NCBI GenBank assembly: GCA_007134885.1
Contig: SLJX01000022.1
Span: forward strand, 1-35,183
Reading direction: 5' to 3'
DNA: 35,183 bases
Origin: Halanaerobiaceae bacterium
GTDB taxonomy: Bacteria; Bacillota; Halanaerobiia; Halanaerobiales; Halarsenatibacteraceae
In this document: one piece after another, positions 8,467 to 16,373 of the stretch
Position numbering within the stretch: the first letter of the stretch is position 1
How the letters are laid out: each line of letters starts with the position of its first letter
Translations under genes and position numbers: made by a program
Notes under the pieces: generated by a model
The model's input: the letters and a program-made list of their open reading frames with translations, nothing else
The model's database searches: none
Told to the model about the DNA's origin: nothing

Positions 8467-9456
8467 TTATTCCAGCAATTTTTTCAGCCGGCTGATTGTT
8501 TCCGGTGAGGTTCCGCAGCATCCCCCCAGTATCAAAACCTCAGGCTCATTTCTCCGGGCGGCTTCTCCTGACTCCCGGAAAAAACTGTCCTCGAGCTGAT
8601 AACGGACCTTTCCAGTCTTTACATCGAGTTCCGGGGTTCCAGCATTATAATAGAGGCTAAGCGGCAGCGGAGCCAGCTCAGCGGTAATCCGGTCAATCGT
8701 TTCCCGGTAACCCGGGTCGGGAGCGATACAGTTAATCCCGGCTGCCAGGATTTTTTCCCGGGGATATTCTCTGACCAGCTTGGAAAAATCCTCCGGAGAT
8801 GTGCCGTAGTTGGTTGAGTGATATCTGTCAAAGGACATGTTGACGATCCAGGGCAGCTCGAATTCAGCAGCAGCCCCAAGAGCAGCTCTCAGTTCCAGGT
8901 GATAGGAAAAGGTTTCAAAGAGGAGCAGGTCGATTCCGCCTTCAATTAATGCCGTTATCTGTTCTTTGAAGGCTTGCTCCAGCTCCTCCTGATTGCTATT
9001 CTGGTCTGGAAATATTGCCTTATCCGAGCCTGTAGGTCCGATACTTCCTGCTGTCAGGGGACTGCAGTTTTCTGAATGATGTTTTTGAAATTCACTGACT
9101 GCAGCACTGGTTAGACTGGCTCCCCGGCGGTTGATTTTTGCTACCAGCTCCGTAAGTTCATTTTTTCCGGCGGCCAGTCCGGCCTGCTTTAGGTAGAGCC
9201 GGTTGGCACAGAAGGTATTGGAGGTTATAATATCAGCCCCCGCCGCCAGATAGCGCCGGTGAATTCCTTTAACCCTTTCTGGAGATTTAAGATTATGGAC
9301 CAGAGGGATTTTTGTTTTTTGGGAGTTAATTTTCATCAACTCGGTTCCCAGGGCACCATCACCCAGCAGCAGCGGAGTAACGGCAGTTCTGCCGCCCGCC
9401 TGCTGTTTTTCTTTTTTTAGTTTAACCATTTTCTTAAATTTTTCCCTGCCCTGCAT
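8467..9456 (-). CDS. Standalone MetH-type homocysteine S-methyltransferase domain protein
   Basis: The 329-residue protein is made of a single homocysteine-binding (Hcy) TIM-barrel domain. Zinc ligands are Cys243 (GINC) and Cys313/Cys314 (GGCCGT). Other family segments are LGDGALGTELM (31-41), AGADIITSNTFCANR (72-86), GSIGPTG (137-143) and YYNAGTPEL (269-277). These segments look more like the N-terminal domain of cobalamin-dependent MetH than like plant-type MmuM (by eye). No folate, B12 or activation domain follows, so the methyl donor is unclear: a separate corrinoid protein, S-methylmethionine or SAM. A short lysine-rich N-terminal extension precedes the barrel. The start has an agggagg box 7 bases upstream; Met10 is an alternative. 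It has its own promoter and is not behind the S-box. Confidence 0.85.
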   Translation of the reverse strand: MQGREKFKKMVKLKKEKQQAGGRTAVTPLLLGDGALGTELMKINSQKTKIPLVHNLKSPERVKGIHRRYLAAGADIITSNTFCANRLYLKQAGLAAGKNELTELVAKINRRGASLTSAAVSEFQKHHSENCSPLTAGSIGPTGSDKAIFPDQNSNQEELEQAFKEQITALIEGGIDLLLFETFSYHLELRAALGAAAEFELPWIVNMSFDRYHSTNYGTSPEDFSKLVREYPREKILAAGINCIAPDPGYRETIDRITAELAPLPLSLYYNAGTPELDVKTGKVRYQLEDSFFRESGEAARRNEPEVLILGGCCGTSPETISRLKKLLE

Positions 9457-9507
9457 GGTATTGACCTCCCTGCGATTGATTGGTTTTATTCACTTTGTTT
9501 GCCTCTA

Positions 9508-9536
9508 ATTATAACAGAGGATCAGGAGTTAGACAA
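9508..9536 (-). promoter_or_regulatory. Promoter for the homocysteine methyltransferase gene
   Basis: On the minus strand TTGTCT (complement of 9531-9536), a 17-base spacer and a perfect TATAAT (complement of 9508-9513) lie about 50 bases before the ATG. No S-box or other leader fits in the short remaining 5' region. Confidence 0.75.
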
Positions 9537-9589
9537 TTTCTGAGTGATGGACATTTTAGCTATTTTCCTGTATACTAAATTTGGCTCAG

Positions 9590-9633
9590 AAAAAAACCAG
9601 CCCCGCCATTTTGCAAATATTCCGGGGGCTGGT
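9590..9633 (-). terminator. Intrinsic terminator after the baeRF gene
   Basis: On the minus strand, a 9-bp stem (accagcccc 9596-9604 with ggggctggt 9625-9633) is followed by a run of T (complement of the A run at 9590-9596). It is oriented to end transcription of the gene at 9684-10838. Confidence 0.85.
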
Positions 9634-9683
9634 TGGTCTGTAATATTTGTAATTGATTGTCAGCAAAGAAAGACCGAGGAAAT

Positions 9684-10838
9684 TTAATAGCGGTAGATGG
9701 CATTAATTTTGCCGGCCTCTGCTGGCATTTCCTCTTCGGGGATGAGAAAAGCCTTTCCTCCCTGGGAAATAGTTTGAATCAGGGTATAATTGTATAGTTC
9801 ATAATTATCCTCCAGATTTTCATCGTTGCTAAATTCTACCTTCTCATCTTCGGGAATAAAAATTCCAAACTGCTCTGCTCCCTCTTCAATCAGGAGGGTC
9901 TGGATTTTTCCATAGGAAGCATCGGGCAGTATTTTCTTTAAATCAGACTTGGTTTTTTCACTGCCCTGGAGTTCCTTAAATCTCTCAACGGCTTCCTGAC
10001 GATCAGATTTGGTTAAAGGTTCAATTACCTCCCGGGAGGCTTTAAATATATGGCTCGGTTCTAGTTTGCCGGGACTGCCCTTGACAAACTCCTCCAGTAA
10101 ATTATTATGGGTATTAGCCCTTACATAAATGGGGTAGATTTCCTCCACACACATCAGAAGGAGTGGCACATCTTTATTTTTTAGATAATCCGAAACTGCC
10201 TCATCAACCAGCCGGAAGTACTGGAGAATGTCTTCTTTTTTGTCACCTTCAACAGTTTCATGGCCGTGGAAAACAGCAGAGCCCCCTCCCCGGGAACTGG
10301 AGTGATGTTGCAGGGTACGGCCGGAATCATCCTGCTCCAGTATTTCAGCAAAGCTGCCCGGCAGTTTTGCCAGTTCAATTTCAGTTATATCATTTTCTGT
10401 AAGATAAAATAATCTGGTGTTATTACGGCTTAGGGTCAGCAAATAAAATTCCCGGTTCTCATAGATTTCGGGCACAGCCTGCTTCAGATCGAAATACCGG
10501 CAGACCGAAACCTGTTCATAGAAATCCAGGGGCAGGCGGAAATACTGAAAGGATTCCGGGGTGAGATAGATGGCCAGACCATCACTCTGATTCAGCCAGA
10601 AATCCCGATCATTCATCAATCCTGTCAGGGGAGACAGCAGTTCCTCTATGTCAGCGTCCTTGTAATCCCAGTTATTCTTGAGTTTTGTTTTAGTGGCGCT
10701 GAGAAGATTTTTGAATCTGATTTTCATTTTGTTGACGGCGTTACCTGCTGATTTTTCAGTTGGCATATAGAGCGAGATTCGGGGATGGGCCTCGGAGGAG
10801 ATTAAATCCATGACATCATCTTTTGATAATTGATCCAT
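9684..10838 (-). CDS. Bacterial archaeo-eukaryotic release factor-like (baeRF) protein, probably family 3
   Basis: The protein is 384 residues. The order of elements fits the baeRF group: PRISLYMPT near 19-27, FYLLTLSRNNTRLFYL near 131-146, GGGSAVFHGHE near 184-194, KEDILQYFRLVDEAVSDYL near 201-219, and PLLLMCVEEIYPIYVRANTHNNL near 225-247. These proteins are bacterial homologues of eRF1/aRF1. Predicted roles concern ribosomes under stress, but they are not well tested. There is no GGQ peptidyl-hydrolase motif, so a classical release-factor reaction is not supported. It is a single minus-strand gene with a good aggaggg box and its own terminator, between a homocysteine methyltransferase and an ABC exporter; neither neighbour hints at a shared pathway. 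Family assignment is from memory of the motifs. Confidence 0.72.
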   Translation of the reverse strand: MDQLSKDDVMDLISSEAHPRISLYMPTEKSAGNAVNKMKIRFKNLLSATKTKLKNNWDYKDADIEELLSPLTGLMNDRDFWLNQSDGLAIYLTPESFQYFRLPLDFYEQVSVCRYFDLKQAVPEIYENREFYLLTLSRNNTRLFYLTENDITEIELAKLPGSFAEILEQDDSGRTLQHHSSSRGGGSAVFHGHETVEGDKKEDILQYFRLVDEAVSDYLKNKDVPLLLMCVEEIYPIYVRANTHNNLLEEFVKGSPGKLEPSHIFKASREVIEPLTKSDRQEAVERFKELQGSEKTKSDLKKILPDASYGKIQTLLIEEGAEQFGIFIPEDEKVEFSNDENLEDNYELYNYTLIQTISQGGKAFLIPEEEMPAEAGKINAIYRY

Positions 10839-11007
10839 AGTTTTCCCTCCTGTTAAATTATTTTTATTCTTATAAGTGCTGCTAACTGCTGGCTGCTTGT
10901 TGGTTAAATACCGGTCAGCTTATAAAACACCGGTTATTTGTTTATATTATAATATAAAAGCAGGAAATCAGCAATTAATTTTACCTGAGAAATTAGAGGG
11001 ATGTGAA

Positions 11008-11859
11008 ATGATGATAGAAATAAACAAACTAGCCAAGTCCTATAACGGCACCAGGGCCCTGCGGGGGATTAATCTCAGGGTAGAGCAGGGAGAAATTTTT
11101 GGGCTGCTGGGGCCAAACGGAGCCGGCAAAACCACCACCATAAGGCTTTTAACCGGACAGCTCAAACCGGATTCCGGCCAGGCTAGAATTTTTGGCCGGG
11201 ATGTTTTTAAGGATAGAGAGAAGATTTTAAAAAATCTGGGAGTAGTTCCGGAAGAGACAAATCTTTATGAAAGATTAACCATTCTTCAAAATTTAAAATT
11301 TTTCTGCCGGCTTTATCAGGTAGATTATGCCAGAATCTCGGAATATCTGGAGATGGTTGGCCTTTTGCAGGAACAGGACCGTCAGGTAAAAGATCTTTCC
11401 CAGGGTATGAAACAGAAAGTGCTTCTCATCAGACCCCTGCTGCATGATCCTGAGATCTTATTTCTGGATGAACCTACCTCCGGCCTGGATCCCGGTTCAG
11501 CCTCGGTAATTCACAGAATTCTGCAGGATTTAAATCGCCAGGGCATGACAGTGTTGTTGACCTCACATAACATGGAAGAGGTGGATAAGCTCTGTCACCG
11601 GGTTGCCTTTTTAAATCAGGGTCAGCTGGTTGAGCAGGGCATTCCCCGAGATTTAAAACTGCAGCATTCCCGCCAGCAGATCAGAGTTGTTTTTCAGGAG
11701 CAAGAGGAAATTAACGAAGATTTGCTTGAACTGCAGGGCAAGGAAAGCGCTGAATTTATTGCCGGTCTGATAGCTGAGGGCCGATTAAAGGCGATTCATT
11801 CTCAGGAACCTACCCTGGCAGATATATTTGTAGAAATCACCGGAAGGGAGTTGGATTAA
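11008..11859 (+). CDS. ABC transporter ATP-binding protein (ABC-2 export type)
   Basis: The chosen start at 11008 gives 283 residues. It has an agaggga box 6 bases upstream and begins MMIEINKLAKSY, the normal N-terminus for the family. A longer in-frame GTG at 10876 would add 44 unlike residues without a ribosome binding site. Walker A is GPNGAGKT (35-42), the signature is LSQGMKQK (130-137), Walker B is ILFLDEPTSG (150-159), and the H-loop is in LLTSHNMEE. A C-terminal extension (about 220-283) resembles the regulatory tail of drug, lipid and Na+ exporter ATPases. The stop codon abuts the permease start, so the two form an operon and a functional pair. The substrate cannot be told from the sequence. 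The 170-base divergent gap to the baeRF gene holds a TATAAT at 10948-10953 without a clear -35. Confidence 0.9.
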   Translation: MMIEINKLAKSYNGTRALRGINLRVEQGEIFGLLGPNGAGKTTTIRLLTGQLKPDSGQARIFGRDVFKDREKILKNLGVVPEETNLYERLTILQNLKFFCRLYQVDYARISEYLEMVGLLQEQDRQVKDLSQGMKQKVLLIRPLLHDPEILFLDEPTSGLDPGSASVIHRILQDLNRQGMTVLLTSHNMEEVDKLCHRVAFLNQGQLVEQGIPRDLKLQHSRQQIRVVFQEQEEINEDLLELQGKESAEFIAGLIAEGRLKAIHSQEPTLADIFVEITGRELD

Positions 11860-12573
11860 ATGCCGAATTTTGCCAGAATCACAGCGGTTTTTCTCAAGGA
11901 GATTCAGGATATCCGGAAAAATCCTAACATCCTGGTGATGTATGCTCTTCCGGTACTCCTCACCCTGCTCTGGAACAACATCATGCCGGGAATGCCGCCT
12001 GGAATGGCCCTCAGTTTTGGATTGCTTTTTCTGGTGGTGATGGTGGGTATGTATGTACCTTCCATGATGATAGCTGAAGAAAAGGAAAAGAAAACCATTG
12101 AGGTTTTACTGCTCTCCCCGGCAACACCGGCAGAGGTTATTATCGGCAAGGGGCTTTTGACATTGCTGTCGATTATTTTGGTGGCGATTTTTCTGGTGCT
12201 CTTTACCGGCCATCAGCTACAGGGGCTTCTTACAATCCTGCTGGCAACAGTTCTAACCTCAGTTTTTGCTATTTTTGTGGGGATGATAGTCGGGCTGCTG
12301 GCCAAAAATCAGATGTCCACCGGGGTGGTGGGCATGCCCGTTTACCTTCTGCTGCTGATAGTCCCCCAGGTTGCTGAAATGGCGCCGGGAGCTGTTCAGA
12401 TTATGGCCATGTTTTTGCCAACCTATCATTATCTGCTGATTCTGGATTATGTGTTAACTGCATCTGCCAGTCCGGTCAGGATTTTATCTAATCTGGGTTT
12501 TATTGCTTTCAGCAGTTTTATTGTTTTCCTGCTTCTGCTTTATATTTATAAAATTAAAGGACTTAAAAACTAA
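11860..12573 (+). CDS. ABC-2 family transporter permease
   Basis: The protein has 237 residues with about six hydrophobic segments (near 22-40, 47-70, 100-120, 124-147, 150-175 and 208-232). This is the usual single half-permease of ABC-2 exporters, located in the cytoplasmic membrane. The family-typical cytoplasmic loop with EEKEKKTIEVLLLSPATPAEVIIGKGL lies after the second segment. The ATG follows the ATPase stop directly. The loop motif is like that of NatB/YhaP-type and heme-exporter-like permeases, but the substrate is unknown. No strong terminator is visible in the 220 bases after it. Confidence 0.85.
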   Translation: MPNFARITAVFLKEIQDIRKNPNILVMYALPVLLTLLWNNIMPGMPPGMALSFGLLFLVVMVGMYVPSMMIAEEKEKKTIEVLLLSPATPAEVIIGKGLLTLLSIILVAIFLVLFTGHQLQGLLTILLATVLTSVFAIFVGMIVGLLAKNQMSTGVVGMPVYLLLLIVPQVAEMAPGAVQIMAMFLPTYHYLLILDYVLTASASPVRILSNLGFIAFSSFIVFLLLLYIYKIKGLKN

Positions 12574-12682
12574 CTGCAGAGCTAACTACTGGAACGGCAG
12601 CTGAAAAAGAGTTCAGAAAAAATCACCATAAGAAGACACAATATTTTTAAATGAATGAAAATATAAATTTATTGCTGTTTCC

Positions 12683-12711
12683 TTTACAATATTAAAGTAA
12701 TATGTTAGTAT
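12683..12711 (+). promoter_or_regulatory. Promoter for the glutamate-synthase-like gene (and possibly the ilv-leu block)
   Basis: TTTACA (12683-12688), a 17-base spacer and TAGTAT (12706-12711) lie about 80 bases before the ATG at 12797. I found no comparable promoter between this gene and ilvB, so it may also feed the ilv operon. Confidence 0.6.
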
Positions 12712-12796
12712 TCAGAGAAATACATACTTTTTTAGACAAACTAAGACAGACCTCTTTGAGAAGGTTTGAGAAGAGAGTATTAGAGGAGGAAGTAAG

Positions 12797-14434
12797 ATGT
12801 CTGATAAAAGAATTGATGCTCTGGGAGCTGTTAATAGAGGAACCCCCTGTCCTTCAGGGCTCTGTACCCTGTGCCAGTCAGACTGTCGGGGCCGCTGTGA
12901 GACCTGGCTTTCTGCTCTCCACGGCAAGCAGATGCTCTATCCCCGTGATTTTGGCTCGATTACTGCCGGAAGCAAAAACATTGATCCTCGGGGAGTTAAC
13001 TATGATGCTCTTAGAATTCAGGGGTATGTCTTTGGTTCTCAGGGACTTAAGGAAGGATTAACTTCCGATGCTGATGATTGTATCTACCCCAATGTAAATA
13101 TTGCCACCGGTTTTGGTAATAAAATAAAGAGCAGGGCTAAAATCCCTGTAATGACCGGTGCTCTTGGTTCTACCTTTATTGCTGAAAAGTACTGGAATTC
13201 TTTTGCCGTGGGAGCGGCGCTGTCCGGTTTTCCCATTGTAATTGGAGAAAATGTGGTTGGGGTTGACCGTAATTCCAGGATGGAAAACGGAGTTATTACC
13301 GAGGCCCCGGAAATGGACCGCCGGATTGATATCTATCAAAGGTATGCCAGAGATGGCTATGGAGATATTTTTGTCCAGTTAAATGTCGAGGATACCCGCA
13401 ATGGGGTAGCTGAATACTTAATAGAAAACTATGGAAATGATATTATCATTGAGCTGAAATGGGGTCAGGGAGCCAAGAATATTGGTGGTGAAATCCAAGT
13501 GAGAAGCCTGGAGTATGCCAGATTTCTGGCAGAGAGAGGCTACCTGGTCGATCCTGATCCTACCAGAGAAGTTACCAGAAAAGCCTATGAATCGGGTGCA
13601 GTTAAGAGCTTTGCCCGTCACAGCAGGCTGGGAGCTACCGATGCCGAAGATTTTGATAGCTTTAAGGAAGCTTTTCTGGAGAGGGTTGAATACCTCCGCT
13701 CTCTGGGTTTTGAAAGAATTTCATTGAAAACCGGTGCCTATGGTATGAGAGCTCTGGCTATGGCCCTGCGCTTTGCAGCTGAGGCTGAGCTGGATCTGGT
13801 CACCATTGATGGGGCGGGAGGTGGAACCGGAATGAGCCCCTGGAACATGATGCAACACTGGGGCGTTCCTTCTCTACCCCTCCATACGAGAGCGGTGGAG
13901 TATGCCGGCATTCTGGAGGAACAGGGTTTGGAGGTTCCGGATCTTTCTCTGGGTGGCGGCCTGTCCCGGGAGGATCATATATTTAAGGTTCTGGCCCTGG
14001 GATCACCCTATGTCAAAATGGTCTGTCTGGGTCGGGCACCCATGATTGCCGGATTTTTAGGTTCCAATATTGAAGGGGTTTTCTACCCGGACCGCAAGGA
14101 AGAGCTTAATGGTAACTGGGACGAACTGCCTCCAGCAGTTAAACAAGCAGGCAGTCGGCCCCGGGGTATCTTTGCCGGCTGGTATGATGTGGAAGAAATT
14201 GTCGGTCCCCGGGAGATGGAGAATATCCCCTTTGGAGCCGTGGCTCTTTATACTCTAGCTGACAAGCTCAGCACCGGCCTCAAGCAGTTGCTGGCCGGGG
14301 TGAGGAAGTTTAATATAGCTGAAATATCCCGGGCAGATCTTATGTCGGGAAACAGGGAGGTTGAAGAATTAACGGGCATTCCCTATATGACTGAAGCTCT
14401 GCATGGGGAAGCCCTTGATATTTTATCTGAATAA
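12797..14434 (+). CDS. FMN-binding glutamate synthase family protein (GltB central-domain type)
   Basis: The 545-residue protein corresponds to the FMN-binding synthase domain of glutamate synthase without the N-terminal glutaminase domain or the FAD/NADPH beta subunit. Family segments include IPVMTGALGSTFIA near 115-128, ELKWGQGAKNIGG near 221-233, SLKTGAYGMRALAMALRFA near 312-330 and VTIDGAGGGTGMSP near 335-348. The N-terminus carries five closely spaced cysteines (Cys18, 23, 26, 30 and 34), suggesting an Fe-S or other metal site (inference). It probably handles glutamate or ammonia chemistry; the electron donor and true reaction are unknown for such standalone forms. The start is secure: gaggagg lies a few bases before the ATG. 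It precedes ilvB by 193 bases that hold a folded leader, so it may supply glutamate for the IlvE step. Confidence 0.85.
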   Translation: MSDKRIDALGAVNRGTPCPSGLCTLCQSDCRGRCETWLSALHGKQMLYPRDFGSITAGSKNIDPRGVNYDALRIQGYVFGSQGLKEGLTSDADDCIYPNVNIATGFGNKIKSRAKIPVMTGALGSTFIAEKYWNSFAVGAALSGFPIVIGENVVGVDRNSRMENGVITEAPEMDRRIDIYQRYARDGYGDIFVQLNVEDTRNGVAEYLIENYGNDIIIELKWGQGAKNIGGEIQVRSLEYARFLAERGYLVDPDPTREVTRKAYESGAVKSFARHSRLGATDAEDFDSFKEAFLERVEYLRSLGFERISLKTGAYGMRALAMALRFAAEAELDLVTIDGAGGGTGMSPWNMMQHWGVPSLPLHTRAVEYAGILEEQGLEVPDLSLGGGLSREDHIFKVLALGSPYVKMVCLGRAPMIAGFLGSNIEGVFYPDRKEELNGNWDELPPAVKQAGSRPRGIFAGWYDVEEIVGPREMENIPFGAVALYTLADKLSTGLKQLLAGVRKFNIAEISRADLMSGNREVEELTGIPYMTEALHGEALDILSE

Positions 14435-14444
14435 ATTCTTCGCC

Positions 14445-14566
14445 CTGGAGTCAATTTCATCTTCGTCCCGGCTTTATCTGCTGCTTTAACAGTTCCTGTC
14501 GGGAGGGCATTTCAGGTGTTTCTGAAATGTTTTAGATGAAATCTTGGACTCTGGATTTTTCTTTTT
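14445..14566 (+). ncRNA. ilvB leader: Structured leader upstream of ilvB (three-way junction with U-tract), class unknown
   Basis: Three nested helices can be drawn. The outer stem joins 14445-14452 to 14547-14554 (8 pairs with G-T) and 14454-14462 to 14534-14542 (9 pairs), separated by a bulge. Inside are a stem of tcccg (14466-14470) with cggga (14500-14504) and a perfect 8-bp hairpin (14508-14515 with 14522-14529, loop of 6). The outer stem is followed by atttttcttttta (14555-14567), so it could itself act as a terminator. The core AGGGTGGNACCGCG of T-boxes is absent and I see no ykkC/ppGpp or S-box core. It lies between the stop of the glutamate-synthase-like gene and ilvB. It could be a simple terminator, an attenuator or a metabolite-binding RNA. 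The fold was drawn by hand. Confidence 0.55.
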
Positions 14567-14627
14567 AAAGGACAAATAACCGGCAGTTAAGGTTGATATA
14601 TAAGATTTTTGGAGAGGAGTGATTATT

Positions 14628-16373
14628 TTGACCGAGAGATGTACTGGAGCAGAGATATTTGTTAAATCTCTCTCCCGGGAAGGAGTAGAAACTATTTTTG
14701 GATATCCTGGTGGCACCGTGCTGCCCATTTATGATAAACTTTACGATTCGGATTTTGAACATATTCTTCCCCATCATGAACAGGGAGGGATTCACGCTGC
14801 TGATGGCTATGCTCGTTCTACCGGAAAAACTGGAGTGGTCATTGCCACCTCCGGTCCCGGAGCTACCAATCTGGTTACCGGACTGGCCACAGCCTATATG
14901 GATTCTGTGCCCCTGGTAGCCTTTACCGGCCAGGTGCCCAGCCATATGCTGGGGACCGATGCCTTTCAGGAGGCAGATATAACCGGTATTTCCATGCCGA
15001 TAACCAAGCATAATTATCTGGTGCAGAAAACTGAGAACCTGGCACGAATCATCAAGGAGGCCTTTCATATTGCCGGCAGCGGCAGGCCGGGCCCGATACT
15101 GGTTGATATTCCCAAGGATATCATGATGCAGGAGGTAGAATTTGCTTATCCTGACAGAGTTGAACTCCGGGGTTATAAACCCAACTATCGAGGCCATCCC
15201 CTGCAAATTAAGAAAGCAGCTAAGAAAATAAATCAATCCCGTAAGCCAGTATTCTATGCCGGTGGTGGTGTGATTATTTCCGGAGCCAGCAGTGAACTGC
15301 GTCAGCTGGCCGAAAAGGCTCAAATACCGGTTACCACTACCCTGACGGGCCTGGGAGCCTTTGATGAGAGGAGCAAACTCAGCCTGGGTATGCTGGGAAT
15401 GCACGGCAGCACCGAGGCCAATATGGCCATTTCCCATGCCGATCTTATTATTGCTGTAGGCTGCCGTTTTGATGACAGGGTAACCGGCAAACTTGATGAG
15501 TTTGCTCAGGAGGCCGAGATTATTCATATTGATATTGATCCTGCCGAGGTAGGGAAGCGGGTATCCATTGAAATTCCAATTGTCGGGGACGTTAAAGGTA
15601 TACTGACAGAGTTGAATAAAAAAGTTACCGAGAAATCAAGCAATGGCTGGGGAACCCAGATTCAGGGATGGAAAGATATGGACCGCAGGCAGTATAGAGA
15701 GACCGGGAAAAATGGCCGGCTTTCTCCCGGCCCGATAATTGAAGAGATTGACAGTCTGACTGACGGAGATGCTTTCATCGTTACTGAAGTGGGTCAGCAT
15801 CAGATGTGGGCCGCTCAGTTTTTTAACTATAACCGACCCCGGCAGTTTATTACCTCCGGCGGGTTGGGCACCATGGGCTATGGCTTCCCTGCTTCTCTGG
15901 GAGTACAGGTCGGGAATAAAGATGATCTTGTTTTTCTGCTGGCAGGCGACGGCAGTTTTCAAATGAATATTCAGGAGCTGGCCACGGCAGCTAAGAACAA
16001 TTTACCGGTTAAGATAGTTATTTTAAATAACCAGTATTTAGGAATGGTCAGGCAGTGGCAGGAGATGTTCCTGGATAAAAGATATTCCTCCACCTGCCTT
16101 CGACGGCGGGCTGATTGTCCTCCCCACTGTTCGGAACCGGATGAGGACTGTCCTGAAATGATTCCTGATTTTGTTAAAGTGGCGGAGGCTTATGGAATTA
16201 AGGCTGAGAAGATTACAAAACCGGAGGATGTCAAGCCGGCTCTGGAAAGAGCTCTGGCAGAACCCGGCCCCTATCTGCTGGACTGTCTGATAGAGGCTGA
16301 GGAAAATGTTTTTCCCATGGTACCGCCAGGTGGAAGTCTCTATGAGATGATACTGGAGGAGGAATCAGAATGA
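14628..16373 (+). CDS. ilvB: Acetolactate synthase, catalytic (large) subunit
   Basis: This ThDP- and FAD-dependent enzyme makes 2-acetolactate (valine/leucine) and 2-aceto-2-hydroxybutyrate (isoleucine). With the TTG start at 14628 it has 581 residues. That start is about 9 bases after ggagaggag, whereas an in-frame GTG at 14619 sits on top of the box. The ThDP-activating glutamate is Glu51 in HHEQGGIHAADG. FAD-region segments follow in the middle domain, and the GDGSF metal/ThDP motif begins at about Gly440. An unusual cysteine-rich insert near residues 490-508 has Cys490, 497, 501 and 508 (C-x6-C-x3-C-x6-C) where most IlvB proteins have a short acidic loop before PDFVKLAEAYG. ilvN overlaps its stop codon by ATGA, so the two are translationally coupled. 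Confidence 0.95.
   Translation: MTERCTGAEIFVKSLSREGVETIFGYPGGTVLPIYDKLYDSDFEHILPHHEQGGIHAADGYARSTGKTGVVIATSGPGATNLVTGLATAYMDSVPLVAFTGQVPSHMLGTDAFQEADITGISMPITKHNYLVQKTENLARIIKEAFHIAGSGRPGPILVDIPKDIMMQEVEFAYPDRVELRGYKPNYRGHPLQIKKAAKKINQSRKPVFYAGGGVIISGASSELRQLAEKAQIPVTTTLTGLGAFDERSKLSLGMLGMHGSTEANMAISHADLIIAVGCRFDDRVTGKLDEFAQEAEIIHIDIDPAEVGKRVSIEIPIVGDVKGILTELNKKVTEKSSNGWGTQIQGWKDMDRRQYRETGKNGRLSPGPIIEEIDSLTDGDAFIVTEVGQHQMWAAQFFNYNRPRQFITSGGLGTMGYGFPASLGVQVGNKDDLVFLLAGDGSFQMNIQELATAAKNNLPVKIVILNNQYLGMVRQWQEMFLDKRYSSTCLRRRADCPPHCSEPDEDCPEMIPDFVKVAEAYGIKAEKITKPEDVKPALERALAEPGPYLLDCLIEAEENVFPMVPPGGSLYEMILEEESE

Noticed and set aside
10876-11007. N-terminal extension of the ABC ATPase from a GTG at 10876
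   Set aside because: The added 44 residues are unlike ABC ATPases, have no Shine-Dalgarno and contain the likely promoter region. ATG 11008 fits the family N-terminus.
11008-12573. Idea that the baeRF gene and ABC exporter form a defence or toxin-export system
   Set aside because: The genes are divergent, the exporter is a generic ABC-2 pair and no toxin, nuclease or peptide gene is near.
12702-13061. Plus-strand frame overlapping the start of the glutamate-synthase-like gene
   Set aside because: The 12797 frame has an ideal ribosome box and conserved domain. This frame begins at the promoter -10 region, has no family match and overlaps the real gene in another frame.
14435-14618. Idea that the ilvB leader is a T-box
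   Set aside because: No AGGGTGGNACCGCG-type core or antiterminator bulge is present, unlike the clear T-box at 26985-26997.
14565-15527. Minus-strand open frame of 320 codons opposite ilvB
   Set aside because: It covers the conserved ilvB coding region with no start signal or known motif, so it is a shadow of codon bias.
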